Position numbers and translations under genes: made by a program | In this document: positions 26,068 to 35,273 of the stretch, one piece after another | How the letters are laid out: every line of letters starts with the position of its first letter | Numbering within the stretch: the first letter of the stretch is position 1 | Assembly: GCA_017432895.1 (NCBI GenBank) | Contig: JAFRIG010000066.1 | Location: forward strand, 1-64,000 | Direction: 5' to 3' | Origin: Erysipelotrichaceae bacterium | GTDB taxonomy: Bacteria > Bacillota_I > Bacilli_A > Erysipelotrichales > Erysipelotrichaceae | Length of the DNA: 64,000 bases | Notes under the pieces: model-generated | What the model was told of the DNA's origin: nothing | The model's database searches: none | The model's input: the letters and a program-made list of their open reading frames with translations, nothing else

Positions 26068-27819
26068 ATGATCAACATCAGGGAAGACGAAAAACTAAAT
26101 GTACTGAACCATTCCTGTGCCCACCTGCTGGCTCAGGCTGTTTCGCATCTTTATCCGCATGCCAAATTCTGGGTCGGACCGGTCATCGATGAAGGCTTCT
26201 ACTACGACATCGATCTGGGCGATGATGTCATCAAGGACGAAGATATCGAGCGTCTGGAAAAAGAGATGAAGAAGATCGCCAAAGACGGCAAGAGGATAGT
26301 CAGAAGAGAACTGAGCAGGGAAGAGGCCCTGGAGATGTTCAAAAATGATGAATACAAGCTCGATCTCATCAGAAACATGGATGATTCGACTGTGATCAGC
26401 TGCTACTCGCAAGGTGATTTCACCGATCTTTGTAGGGGTCCGCACGTTGAATCGGTCAAAGAGATCAAGTATTTCAAGCTGTTGAAATATTCCGGTGCCT
26501 ATTGGAAGAACGATGCCAAAAACAAGATGCTGCAGCGTATCTATGGTGTAGCCTTCTATTCGCAAGAGGATCTGGATGCCTGCCTGCAGGAAATTGAAGA
26601 AGCCAAACAGCGAGACCATCGCAAGATCGGCAAGGAACAGGAACTGTTCATGAGCCATGTCCTGGTCGGTGCCGGTATGCCGATGTGGCTGCCTAATGGG
26701 GCCATCATCCGCAAACAGCTGGAAAACTACATCTACGAAAAGGAGCAGAAGCTGGGCTACGAGCATGTCTATACGCCATGTGTGGGTACCGTTGATCTGT
26801 ACAAGACTTCCGGACACTGGGATCATTACAAAGACAACATGTTCCCGATGATGAAAGTCGACAACGAAGAATTTGTCTTGAGACCGATGAACTGTCCGCA
26901 TCACATGCTGATATACAAGAACAAACTGCATTCCTATCGTGATCTGCCGGTCAGGATCGGTGAATTCGCAACGGACTTCCGTTATGAAGCCAGCGGTGCC
27001 GTCAAAGGTCTGGAAAGAGTCAGATGCATGTGCCAGAACGATGCCCACCTGTTCGTAACGCCGGAACAGATCGCCGATGAATTCAAGAAAGTCGTCACTT
27101 TGATCCTTGATGTTTATCGCGACTTCGGTATCAGCAATTACAAGTTCCGTCTCTCCTTAAGAGACCCTGATGATAAAGAAAAATATTTCGATGACGATCA
27201 GATGTGGAACGAGGCTGAAGCCAAATTAAGAGAAGTTTTGAATTCTTTGGATGTCAAATACTTTGAAGCAGTCGGCGAAGCCGCTTTCTATGGTCCGAAA
27301 CTCGATGTTGAAGTCAAACCGGCCATCGGTCCGGAGATCACGCTTTCGACCTGCCAATTGGACTTCTTACTGCCCAGAAGGTTTGAACTGACTTATGTCG
27401 ATTCCGATGGCGAAAAGAAGACACCGGTCGTTCTGCATAGAGCGATATTCGGTACTTTCGATCGTTTCACGGCTTATCTGATCGAAGAGACCAAGGGCTG
27501 CTTCCCGGTCTGGCTTTCTCCCAAACAGGCCGTTGTCATCCCGGTCCACTTTGAAAAGCAGGCCGATTATGCCTATAAAGTAAGAGATCTGTTAAAAGAA
27601 TACGGTGTCAGAGTTCATGTCGATGGCCGTAATGAAAAACTGGGCTACAAGATCAGAGAAGCCCAGATGAACAAGATCCCTTATCAGATCGTCGTCGGTG
27701 ATAGTGAAGTCGAAAACGGTTCGGTCAATATCCGCCGTTATGGCGTCGAAGGATCCGAGTCCATGGATCTCAACGAATTCGCCGCAATGATCGCCAAACA
27801 GATCAAAGATCGTGTATAA
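26068..27819 (+). CDS. thrS: Threonyl-tRNA synthetase lacking the TGS domain
   Basis: This enzyme charges tRNA-Thr. The 583-residue class II enzyme begins directly at the editing domain, with HSCAH at 15-19 and DLCRGPHVE. The 60-residue N-terminal TGS domain of typical ThrS (about 640 residues) is absent. Catalytic motifs (RPMNCPHH, motif 2 FRYEASGA, motif 3 HRAIFGTFDRF) and the anticodon-binding domain are intact. The start at 26068 has a GAAGGGAG site; an upstream in-frame ATG falls in the T-box terminator and the added residues do not resemble TGS. Confidence 0.94.
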   Translation: MINIREDEKLNVLNHSCAHLLAQAVSHLYPHAKFWVGPVIDEGFYYDIDLGDDVIKDEDIERLEKEMKKIAKDGKRIVRRELSREEALEMFKNDEYKLDLIRNMDDSTVISCYSQGDFTDLCRGPHVESVKEIKYFKLLKYSGAYWKNDAKNKMLQRIYGVAFYSQEDLDACLQEIEEAKQRDHRKIGKEQELFMSHVLVGAGMPMWLPNGAIIRKQLENYIYEKEQKLGYEHVYTPCVGTVDLYKTSGHWDHYKDNMFPMMKVDNEEFVLRPMNCPHHMLIYKNKLHSYRDLPVRIGEFATDFRYEASGAVKGLERVRCMCQNDAHLFVTPEQIADEFKKVVTLILDVYRDFGISNYKFRLSLRDPDDKEKYFDDDQMWNEAEAKLREVLNSLDVKYFEAVGEAAFYGPKLDVEVKPAIGPEITLSTCQLDFLLPRRFELTYVDSDGEKKTPVVLHRAIFGTFDRFTAYLIEETKGCFPVWLSPKQAVVIPVHFEKQADYAYKVRDLLKEYGVRVHVDGRNEKLGYKIREAQMNKIPYQIVVGDSEVENGSVNIRRYGVEGSESMDLNEFAAMIAKQIKDRV

Positions 27820-27821
27820 AA

Positions 27822-27849
27822 AAAATGAAGCAGATTTGCTTCATTTTTT
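27822..27849. terminator. Bidirectional terminator between thrS and proS
   Basis: AAATGAAGCA (27823-27832) pairs with TGCTTCATTT (27837-27846) around a 4-nt loop, with T-runs on both strands. It serves the convergent thrS and proS genes. Confidence 0.88.
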
Positions 27850-27852
27850 CTT

Positions 27853-29535
27853 TTATAAGGTTTTCAGTTTTTCGTAGAGTTCATCAAGCGTAAGCTCTTG
27901 CGCTTTTTCATCCGTCCTGGCTTTGAATTCGACGATGTTTTCGCCAGCCTTCTTGCCGACCGTGATCCGATAGGGGATACCGATGAGCTCAGCATCGTTG
28001 AATTTGACACCCGGTCTTTCATCTCTGTCGTCCAGCATCGTTTCATAGCCTTCGCTGTTGAGCTTTTCATACAACATATTGCCGAGCTGACATTGCGTCT
28101 CGTCTTTAGTCGACATGATCAGGATGATGAACTTATAAGGAGCGATATTGTCCGGCCAGATGATGCCTTTATCGTCATGAGACTGTTCGACGATAGCCGC
28201 CATCGTTCTTCCTAAACCGATACCATAGGAGCCCATCCAGACATCCTGCAGCTTGTTTTCAACATCGGTGTACTGCAAGCCCATGGCTTTGGAGTACTTC
28301 GTGCCCAGTTTGAAGGTGTTGCCGACTTCAATGCCCTTGGTGAAGTTGAGCGGTTTGCCGCACTTGGGGCACAAATCACCCTGTTTGGCATTGACGATAT
28401 CGCCACAGATGTCGTAATTGATATCTTCGGGATTGACATTGATGAAGTGATAGCCTTTTTTATTAGCACCGCAGCAGAAATTATCCATTTCCAGTACTTC
28501 ATTGTCGATGACGACTTGACAATTGAGACCGATCGGTCCGCAATAGCCCGGTACGGCATTGGAGGTAGCGATGAGCTCATCATCCGCAAAGGAGATCTCC
28601 GAAGCTTTAAGGAGCTTGAGGACCTTGGATTCATTGAGTTCGCGTTCACCGTTGATAAAGAAGATCGTCAATTTGCCATCGACGTTCATTAAAAGGGCTT
28701 TAACGGTATCTTTCATATCCAGATGCAGGAATTTGGCGACTTCTTCAATAGATTCACAATTCGGTGTCTCGACTTCCTGCTTAGGTAAATGTACGGGTTT
28801 TTCCGTCTTTGGAGCTCTGACGACCTGGCCGACTTCCAGATTGGAGGAGTAGTCGCAGCAGTCGCAATAGACCAGCGTATCTTCGCCTAAAGGGGCGATA
28901 GCCTGGAATTCTTCCGATAAAAGACCGCCCATGATGCCGGTATCGGCTTTGACGATGCGGTAGTTGATACCCATCTCGTCAAAGGAAGCCTTGTAGGCAT
29001 CAAACATCTTTTTGTAACTTACATTAAGACCTTTTTCATCGGCGTCGAAGGAGTAGGCGTCTTTCATGACGAATTCCTTGACTCTGACCAAACCGAAACG
29101 GGCTCTAGGTTCATCGCGGAACTTGGTCTGGAACTGATAGAGATTGAAGGGCATGTTTTTGTAGGACTTGATCATGGATTTGGCGGCGAAGGCAAAAAGC
29201 TCTTCGTGCGTGGGACCTAAGACCATGTCCTTGCCCGAACGGTCTTTGAGTTTGAAGATCGAAGGACCAAAGCCTTTCATACGGCCGGATTCTTCATAAT
29301 ATTCGGAAGCGATCAGGGCCGGCATCTTGAGTTCCTGAGCCCCGGCGGCATTCATATGTTTTCTGATGATAGCTTCGATCTTGTTCTGGACTCTTAAGCC
29401 CAGTGGCAGCATCATATAGACACCGCCGGAAGTTTTTTTGATGTAACCCGCCTTGACCAGAAGATTACCGGAAGGGGAATCTTCATCGCGGGAATCTTCA
29501 CGCAGGGTGAAAAAGAACGATTCTTTAAGTTTCAT
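27853..29535 (-). CDS. proS: Prolyl-tRNA synthetase (bacterial type)
   Basis: This enzyme charges tRNA-Pro. The 560-residue class II enzyme has motif 1 near LPLGLRVQNKIE, motif 2 FRDEPRARFGLVR, an inserted YbaK-like editing domain in the middle, and a C-terminal anticodon-binding domain. A TATAAT (minus strand, 29563-29558) and AAGGAG lie upstream. Unlike the other four synthetase genes here there is no T-box leader: only about 30 nt separate its start from the rnhC stop, so it may also be read through from rnhC. Confidence 0.95.
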   Translation of the reverse strand: MKLKESFFFTLREDSRDEDSPSGNLLVKAGYIKKTSGGVYMMLPLGLRVQNKIEAIIRKHMNAAGAQELKMPALIASEYYEESGRMKGFGPSIFKLKDRSGKDMVLGPTHEELFAFAAKSMIKSYKNMPFNLYQFQTKFRDEPRARFGLVRVKEFVMKDAYSFDADEKGLNVSYKKMFDAYKASFDEMGINYRIVKADTGIMGGLLSEEFQAIAPLGEDTLVYCDCCDYSSNLEVGQVVRAPKTEKPVHLPKQEVETPNCESIEEVAKFLHLDMKDTVKALLMNVDGKLTIFFINGERELNESKVLKLLKASEISFADDELIATSNAVPGYCGPIGLNCQVVIDNEVLEMDNFCCGANKKGYHFINVNPEDINYDICGDIVNAKQGDLCPKCGKPLNFTKGIEVGNTFKLGTKYSKAMGLQYTDVENKLQDVWMGSYGIGLGRTMAAIVEQSHDDKGIIWPDNIAPYKFIILIMSTKDETQCQLGNMLYEKLNSEGYETMLDDRDERPGVKFNDAELIGIPYRITVGKKAGENIVEFKARTDEKAQELTLDELYEKLKTL

Positions 29536-29566
29536 AATTTGCTCCTTGAACTAAAATATTATAACA

Positions 29567-30415
29567 TCAACGGTATTTGTCGAAATTCTTGAAATGGACT
29601 TTTCCGATCTGATAGAGTTCATCCTTGCCGTAATGTTCGATGATGTATCTGATCTGTCTGTCGATCTCTTCGCTGTTGGATGAACCGCGCTGGAATTTGA
29701 TTTTGTATTTCTGATCCAGTTTGTCCATGTATTCCAGAAAAGCGTAACGTGAGATCATTGAACCGACCGCCACGGCCGGATACTTTTCTTCCGCCTTGGT
29801 CTCGAAGATCAGGTCATGATAGACCCGCTGTTCGTTTAACAGATAGCGGTAATAATCGGCTTCAGGACAGAACTGATCGACATAGGCAGCCTTGGGGATC
29901 TGATAGCCCTTGTCCAGCATATTGAGATAAGCTTTGTTGTGCATTTTGGCCTTGATCGAATTGAGATTTTCTTTTTCATGGACCTTGTTGTAGGTCTTAT
30001 TGTCCAATATCAGCAAGGAATGTTTAAAGCGGGTCCTTAATTCCGGGCCAAGCTTTCTGATGTAGTCATCGTTTAGCTGTTTGGAATCGGTGATGTGTTT
30101 TTCTTCGATGTAAGGGTAGTCTTCCTCTTGCACGATCGCGGCACAGACGACTACCGGACCAAAGACATCACCGGTACCGACTTCATCCGAACCGGCCTGC
30201 GGGGACTTCTTACTGTCAAGGTAAGCCGAGGCATAAAAGAAGGCGTCGTTGCCCTGAAAGACTACTTTACCGCTTTTATAGATCGTGATCGTGAGATCTT
30301 CTTTCTGAATGAAAGTGTCGATATATTCGTTTTTGTTTTCTTTGATATATTCTTTGAAAGTTTCTTTGATGACGGAGATCTTTTCTTCGCTGAGTTTGAA
30401 TGAAAAATTGCTCAT
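29567..30415 (-). CDS. rnhC: Ribonuclease HIII
   Basis: This enzyme removes RNA from RNA-DNA hybrids. The 282-residue product has an N-terminal TBP-like substrate-binding domain followed by a type 2 RNase H domain; the catalytic motif AGSDEVGTGD starts at residue 74, with Asp77 and Glu78. I start at MSNFSFKL (30415) because the in-frame ATG 18 nt upstream precedes a TATACT box that would be the promoter. That -10 ends 6 nt before the chosen ATG with no ribosome binding site, suggesting a leaderless mRNA. It diverges from cvpA; rnhC next to cvpA and mutS2 is a conserved Firmicute arrangement. Confidence 0.9.
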   Translation of the reverse strand: MSNFSFKLSEEKISVIKETFKEYIKENKNEYIDTFIQKEDLTITIYKSGKVVFQGNDAFFYASAYLDSKKSPQAGSDEVGTGDVFGPVVVCAAIVQEEDYPYIEEKHITDSKQLNDDYIRKLGPELRTRFKHSLLILDNKTYNKVHEKENLNSIKAKMHNKAYLNMLDKGYQIPKAAYVDQFCPEADYYRYLLNEQRVYHDLIFETKAEEKYPAVAVGSMISRYAFLEYMDKLDQKYKIKFQRGSSNSEEIDRQIRYIIEHYGKDELYQIGKVHFKNFDKYR

Positions 30416-30421
30416 ACAATT

Positions 30422-30466
30422 AGTATAAAACAAAAGTTTTGATATTATTTTAGATTGCGTTAAAAT
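30422..30466. promoter_or_regulatory. Divergent promoters of rnhC and cvpA
   Basis: The minus strand has TATACT (30427-30422), 6 nt before the rnhC ATG. The plus strand has TTGATA (30439-30444), a 16-nt spacer and TAAAAT (30461-30466), 6 nt before the cvpA ATG. Neither gene has a Shine-Dalgarno sequence. Confidence 0.6.
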
Positions 30467-30472
30467 TTAGAT

Positions 30473-31111
30473 ATGGTCATTCCGGAAAACTGTTATATTT
30501 TCATCTCGGGATTTATCGTCCTGATCTATCTGATCATGATCTACCTGGGCTACAAGCGGGGCTTTCTTTATGAACTGCTTTCGGTGGTCTACACGCTGGC
30601 TTCGATTTTGATCGCATGGTTCACTTCACCGGTCCTGGCTTCTCTTTTTCCGATCTTTGATCTGAACAGTCTCGATGAGAAATATGAACTTCTGAATAAG
30701 ATCTATGATTTCAACAGTATCCTCAATACGATCGCTTATTTCCTGATCGTCTTTTTGATGCTGAAGCTTTTATATGTGTTTATTTCCTTGCTGGTGAAAT
30801 CGTTGAATAAAGTCCCGGTGATCGGATCTTTAAACAAGACTTTAGGAGGTCTTTTCGGAATTTTCCATGCCACACTGATAACATTGGCTTTATCATTGCT
30901 CTTGTCGCTGCCGTTATTTAAAAACGGGGCACAAGTCAAAGAAAAGACCCTTTTCAAATATGTCAATTCCGCTTCCGATGAAGTTTTCAGTTATTTGGTC
31001 GATCTGATCGCCGATGCCAAGCTCAAAGATGGTGGCGAAACGATCGATATTTCTTCCTACCGCCAGGAGTTTAAGGACTGGCTGATTTCCGTTATCGACA
31101 AAAATGAGTGA
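30473..31111 (+). CDS. CvpA-family membrane protein
   Basis: This is a 212-residue integral membrane protein with about four hydrophobic segments (for example FIVLIYLIMIYLGYKRGF and TIAYFLIVFLMLKLLYVF). It matches the CvpA/YshB family; the conserved N-terminal YKRGFLYELL pattern is present. The function in Firmicutes is not settled. It opens the mutS2-uvrC-rmuC cluster and overlaps mutS2 by 8 nt. The ATG is 6 nt after a -10 box. Confidence 0.85.
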   Translation: MVIPENCYIFISGFIVLIYLIMIYLGYKRGFLYELLSVVYTLASILIAWFTSPVLASLFPIFDLNSLDEKYELLNKIYDFNSILNTIAYFLIVFLMLKLLYVFISLLVKSLNKVPVIGSLNKTLGGLFGIFHATLITLALSLLLSLPLFKNGAQVKEKTLFKYVNSASDEVFSYLVDLIADAKLKDGGETIDISSYRQEFKDWLISVIDKNE

Positions 31112-33371
31112 TTACGCAAACCTGGATCTGGATATTATAAAACAGCAGATAAGTGAACTGGCTTCCATCAAAGAGGCCAAGTCTTTTATCATGGACGAAA
31201 AGGTCTCTTTCAATCCTCTGCAGATAAGAAAGAACGTCTCCTTGACCAAAGAAGCGATGCAACTGCTCAAACAGGATCTGAATCTTTCTTTTGACGGGAT
31301 CTATAATGTTGATGATCTGTTGTTAAAAGCAGACAAGGGTATGGCATTGTCCGGCATCGAGATCAGAAACGTCCTGGTCTTTCATAATCACTGCAACCGG
31401 ATCAGAAAGATCTTCGAACGTTTTGAAGAAGAACTTTCCTTAAAAGATTTCACCGATTCGTTAAATATCGAAACGCATGTCTTTGACAAAGTCGAGGACT
31501 GTATCGACAACAATGGCGAAGTAAAGGATGATGCTTCCGAGCGGCTGGCTAAGATAAATGCCGATCTGGCCAAATGTGAGAAGGATCTTTACAACCGGGC
31601 CTACAGTTTCATCGATAAACATGCTTCCTCTTTGCAGGAACCTTCTTTCTATCTGCGCAACGACAGGATCACTTTCCTGATCAAGAATTCCGATAAAAAC
31701 AAATATCAGGGCTATGTTTATGGAACATCTTCTTCCGGCCTGGCCTTTTATGTGGAACCGGCTTCCTTCATTGAGGCCAATAACCGCAAGATATCTTTGA
31801 TGCAGGACAGAGAAGACGAGATCGAAAAGATCCTGCGTGAACTTTCCTATCTGATCGCTTCGATCGCGGAAGAATACCTGCATAATTTTACCTCGCTCAT
31901 GCAGCTGTGCGTGATCTTTGCCAAGGCCAATTACGGCATGAAACACGCGGGTATTCTGGCTGAGTTAAGTGATGGACCTTATTTCTGTTTCAAGGATCTT
32001 TGCCATCCCTTGATTCCGGAAGATAAGGTGGTATCCAATACCTACCGTCTGTTTGAACCTTATAAAGGGATCGTCATTTCCGGTTCCAATACCGGCGGCA
32101 AGACTGTTTCGCTAAAATCGATCGGACTTTCGATCCTGATGACTTATCTGGGTATTCCGATCATCGCCAGCGAAGCTGAAGTTCCTTTCTATCGCAATAT
32201 CTTTGTCGATATCGACGACAACCAATCCATCGCCGATTCTTTATCGACTTTCTCGGCTCATATCAAAAACATCAACGACATCCTTTCTAAGGCCGATGAA
32301 AAGGGTCTGATCCTGATCGATGAGCTGATTTCCGGTACCGATCCCAAGGAAGCTCAGGCCATCTCTTTAGCCATCTTAGATAAGATCAAACAGATCGGTT
32401 CGCAATTCATCATCACGACGCACTTCGATGACATCAAAAACTATTCCTATGAGGATGAACAGATCCTTTTATCTTCAGTGGGCTTTGATCTGAAGACTTT
32501 GAATCCTACTTATCACTACTACGAAGATTCGGTCGGTTCTTCCAATGCGCTGGAGATCGCTTCCCGCTTTTTTGACGATGAAGCGATCATTGAAAATGCC
32601 CGTCATTATCTGGAGAAAAACAAGTCCGACATCGATGAGATGATGGATAGACTGGCCAATCAACTGCAGGAAAACGAAGATTTAAAGGAAGAACTGCATA
32701 AAAAAGAAATTGAGCTTGAGGAAACGATAGAAGAATACGATCTGAAGATCGAAACTTTTGAAAAGGAAAAAGAAGAATTGAAAATCAAATATCTAAAACA
32801 GCTTGACGAATATATCGAAGAGGTCAAGGAAAAGGCTTTGGAAAAGCTGGAAAGCATCAAGGAAACACATAAGGACAACAAGGTCGTCGAAGAGATCACA
32901 GAACTTGCTAGCGAAGTACCGGCCAAAGAAGAAAAGGTGGAATTCAAGGTCGGCGACAACGTACGCATCAAAGACAACGAACAGATCGGTGTCATAACTT
33001 CGATAAACAAAGACAACGCTTCGATCAATATCCGCGGTCTGACGGTAAGGACCAGACTGTCCGATCTGACTTTGATGCCCAAAGTCAAGAAACAGGAGAC
33101 CAAAGTTACCAGTGCGAGATACAGAAGGGTGCCTTCCGAAATCAATCTGGTGGGTCAAAGAGTCGAAGACGGTCTGGTGATGATGGAAGAGTATCTGGAT
33201 AAGGCCAATGCGGCCAAGATGTCTTCGGTGAAAGTGATACACGGCATTGGGACGGGTATCTTAAGAAAAGCTCTGCGGCAGCGTCTGGCCAAGCTTTCCT
33301 ATGTCAAAACATATAAAGACGGCGACTATTACGACGGCGGCAGTGCCGTGACGATCGTGGAGTTCAAATGA
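31104..33371 (+). CDS. mutS2: MutS2 family ATPase/endonuclease
   Basis: MutS2 acts in suppressing recombination and, in Bacillus, as a ribosome-collision rescue factor. The 755-residue product has MutS core domains, Walker A GSNTGGKT (327-334), the DEL Walker B (LILIDELISGTDP), a long coiled-coil stretch rich in Lys and Glu (about 520-610), a KOW-like segment, and a C-terminal Smr nuclease domain with HGIGTGIL. It lacks the mismatch-recognition domain of MutS. It overlaps uvrC by 4 nt. Confidence 0.93.
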   Translation: MSDYANLDLDIIKQQISELASIKEAKSFIMDEKVSFNPLQIRKNVSLTKEAMQLLKQDLNLSFDGIYNVDDLLLKADKGMALSGIEIRNVLVFHNHCNRIRKIFERFEEELSLKDFTDSLNIETHVFDKVEDCIDNNGEVKDDASERLAKINADLAKCEKDLYNRAYSFIDKHASSLQEPSFYLRNDRITFLIKNSDKNKYQGYVYGTSSSGLAFYVEPASFIEANNRKISLMQDREDEIEKILRELSYLIASIAEEYLHNFTSLMQLCVIFAKANYGMKHAGILAELSDGPYFCFKDLCHPLIPEDKVVSNTYRLFEPYKGIVISGSNTGGKTVSLKSIGLSILMTYLGIPIIASEAEVPFYRNIFVDIDDNQSIADSLSTFSAHIKNINDILSKADEKGLILIDELISGTDPKEAQAISLAILDKIKQIGSQFIITTHFDDIKNYSYEDEQILLSSVGFDLKTLNPTYHYYEDSVGSSNALEIASRFFDDEAIIENARHYLEKNKSDIDEMMDRLANQLQENEDLKEELHKKEIELEETIEEYDLKIETFEKEKEELKIKYLKQLDEYIEEVKEKALEKLESIKETHKDNKVVEEITELASEVPAKEEKVEFKVGDNVRIKDNEQIGVITSINKDNASINIRGLTVRTRLSDLTLMPKVKKQETKVTSARYRRVPSEINLVGQRVEDGLVMMEEYLDKANAAKMSSVKVIHGIGTGILRKALRQRLAKLSYVKTYKDGDYYDGGSAVTIVEFK

Positions 33372-35116
33372 ATCAGCTCAAAGAAAAGCTTTCCACGCTT
33401 CCCAAGAAGCCGGGCGTTTATCTGCATAAAGACAGCGAAGGAAAAGTCATCTATGTCGGTAAAGCGATCAATCTTTTCAATCGCGTAAATTCCTATTTCC
33501 GCGGAGCTCACGACTATAAGACGACCAAACTGGTTTCCAATATCGCCGATTTCGACTACATCGTCACCAAGTCGGAAAAGGAAGCGCTGATCCTGGAATA
33601 CAACCTGATCAAGGAATATGATCCCAAATACAATATCGTCTTCAAAGACGACAAGTCCTATCCTTATATCCTGCTTAAAGACTGTCCTGAGCCTTATGTT
33701 TCGGTCGTCAGACTGAAAAAGAAGTCCCGCTACAAAGGAAAACTCTACGGTCCGTTCCCCGATGTCGGAGCCGCCCGCAATATGGTCGAACTGATCAACA
33801 AGCTATATCCGACCCGCAAGTGCGAGACTTTAAAGAAGGACCTGTGTCTTTATTATCACCTGGGTCAATGCCCCGGTTATTGCAAGCTCGAAGTTGATGA
33901 AGACTATTCCCGTAAGATCAAGGATGATATCATCGGTTTTCTGGATGGCGACAGCAGGGAGATCGTCAATTCCTTAAAAGAAAAGATGAATGAGGCTGTC
34001 GAAAAGCTCGATTACGAGAATGCAGCCTATTACCGTGATCTGATCGAAGATGTCAAACAAACCAATCTTAAACAGGATGTACAGAAAAATAATCGGGAGA
34101 GTTTCGATGTTTTCAACTATTATGTCGAAGACGGCTATATCGCCATCACCGGCTTATTCGTGAAAAACGGGAGACTTTTATCTTCCGATAAATTCATTGA
34201 TTATCTGGTGTCCGATCCGGAAAACTTCGTTTCATCATACATCTATCGTTTTTATGAGATCAATGAAAAGCCTAAGAAACTTTACTTGCCCAAGGAACTG
34301 ATGGGTTATCTGAGTGAAGTGTACGACTGCGCTACCGTAGCCAGAGGCTACAAATATCAGCTGTTAAAACAGGCACAGACCAATTGCATCGAATCACTCA
34401 AGCAGAATAAGAAGATCATCACCCGCAAGGAAGACTACGATCAGCAGCTGGATGAAGAATTCAAACGGATCTTCAATAAAGAAATCAGAACGATCGAACT
34501 CTTCGATAACTCTCACACCGGTGGTGCCAATACGGTCGGAGCCATGGTGGTCTATAAGGATTTCCATCCTTCCAAGAAGGACTATCGGCTTTTCAAACTG
34601 GAAGATTCGGCCGATGATCTCGCTTCAATGAAAGAAATGCTATACCGGCGCTATTTCCGGGTACTGAAAGATAATCTTGAAAGGCCGGATTTACTGATCG
34701 TGGATGGTGCCAGGATACAGATCGATTGTGCCAAGGAGATCATCTCTTCTTTGAACATGGATATCACCATCGTCGGTTTAGGCAAAGACGATCATCACAA
34801 CACTTCCTACATGATGAACAGCGACTATGAGATCATCGATGTCAAAAAGGACTCCAATCTCTTCTTTTTCCTGACCAACATGCAGGATGAAGTCCACCGC
34901 TTTGCGATCACTTATCACAAGAAACTGCGTCAGAAAGCCATGTACAAGTCCGTGTTGGATGATATCGAAGGCCTGGGTCCCAAGACCAGGATGAAACTGC
35001 TTCGCAAATACAAGTCCATTTCCAATCTCAGGACTTTGTCTTTAGAGGAACTTCAGACCGTTTTAAATGCCAAGGTCGCCGAGAGATTGTATAATAAACT
35101 AAGAGAAGATGCTTAA
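33368..35116 (+). CDS. uvrC: Excinuclease ABC subunit C
   Basis: This is the nuclease that makes both incisions in nucleotide excision repair. The 582-residue product has an N-terminal GIY-YIG domain (KPGVYLHKD ... VIYVGKA), a UVR motif (DYENAAYYRDLIEDVKQT), the RNase H-like domain with FDNSHTGG, and C-terminal helix-hairpin-helix motifs (IEGLGPKTRMKLL). It is coupled to mutS2 upstream and to a small membrane protein gene downstream. Confidence 0.95.
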   Translation: MNQLKEKLSTLPKKPGVYLHKDSEGKVIYVGKAINLFNRVNSYFRGAHDYKTTKLVSNIADFDYIVTKSEKEALILEYNLIKEYDPKYNIVFKDDKSYPYILLKDCPEPYVSVVRLKKKSRYKGKLYGPFPDVGAARNMVELINKLYPTRKCETLKKDLCLYYHLGQCPGYCKLEVDEDYSRKIKDDIIGFLDGDSREIVNSLKEKMNEAVEKLDYENAAYYRDLIEDVKQTNLKQDVQKNNRESFDVFNYYVEDGYIAITGLFVKNGRLLSSDKFIDYLVSDPENFVSSYIYRFYEINEKPKKLYLPKELMGYLSEVYDCATVARGYKYQLLKQAQTNCIESLKQNKKIITRKEDYDQQLDEEFKRIFNKEIRTIELFDNSHTGGANTVGAMVVYKDFHPSKKDYRLFKLEDSADDLASMKEMLYRRYFRVLKDNLERPDLLIVDGARIQIDCAKEIISSLNMDITIVGLGKDDHHNTSYMMNSDYEIIDVKKDSNLFFFLTNMQDEVHRFAITYHKKLRQKAMYKSVLDDIEGLGPKTRMKLLRKYKSISNLRTLSLEELQTVLNAKVAERLYNKLREDA

Positions 35117-35273
35117 GAACATTTCCGATTACTTGTCTTTAATGACCCTGATCTTCATGACGGGCTATGCGATACATGCCTTTCTTTTGGCGATCATCTC
35201 TAGAGAAAAGGACGATACTTCGGTTTCGCGGATCGACCTGATAAAAGATTACATAAATAACGAGGAAGAATGA
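35109..35273 (+). CDS. Small single-span membrane protein (54 residues)
   Basis: A short reading frame overlaps the uvrC end by 8 nt and the rmuC start as ATGA. The product starts MLKNISDY, has one hydrophobic segment (LMTLIFMTGYAIHAFLLAII), then a charged tail ending NNEEE. The tight overlaps on both sides, the membrane-span composition and the lack of any other gene in the 157-nt gap support it as real. I do not recognise a family. As RmuC here is also membrane-anchored, they could be partners, which is inference only. Confidence 0.6.
   Translation: MLKNISDYLSLMTLIFMTGYAIHAFLLAIISREKDDTSVSRIDLIKDYINNEEE

Noticed and set aside
26095-27048. Long 317-codon open frame on the minus strand
   Set aside because: It lies entirely antisense to thrS, has no ribosome binding site or family resemblance, and is explained by codon bias of the real gene. 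The same applies to the long antisense frames within recD2 (39467-40300), tig (17923-18654) and alaS (42168-42902).
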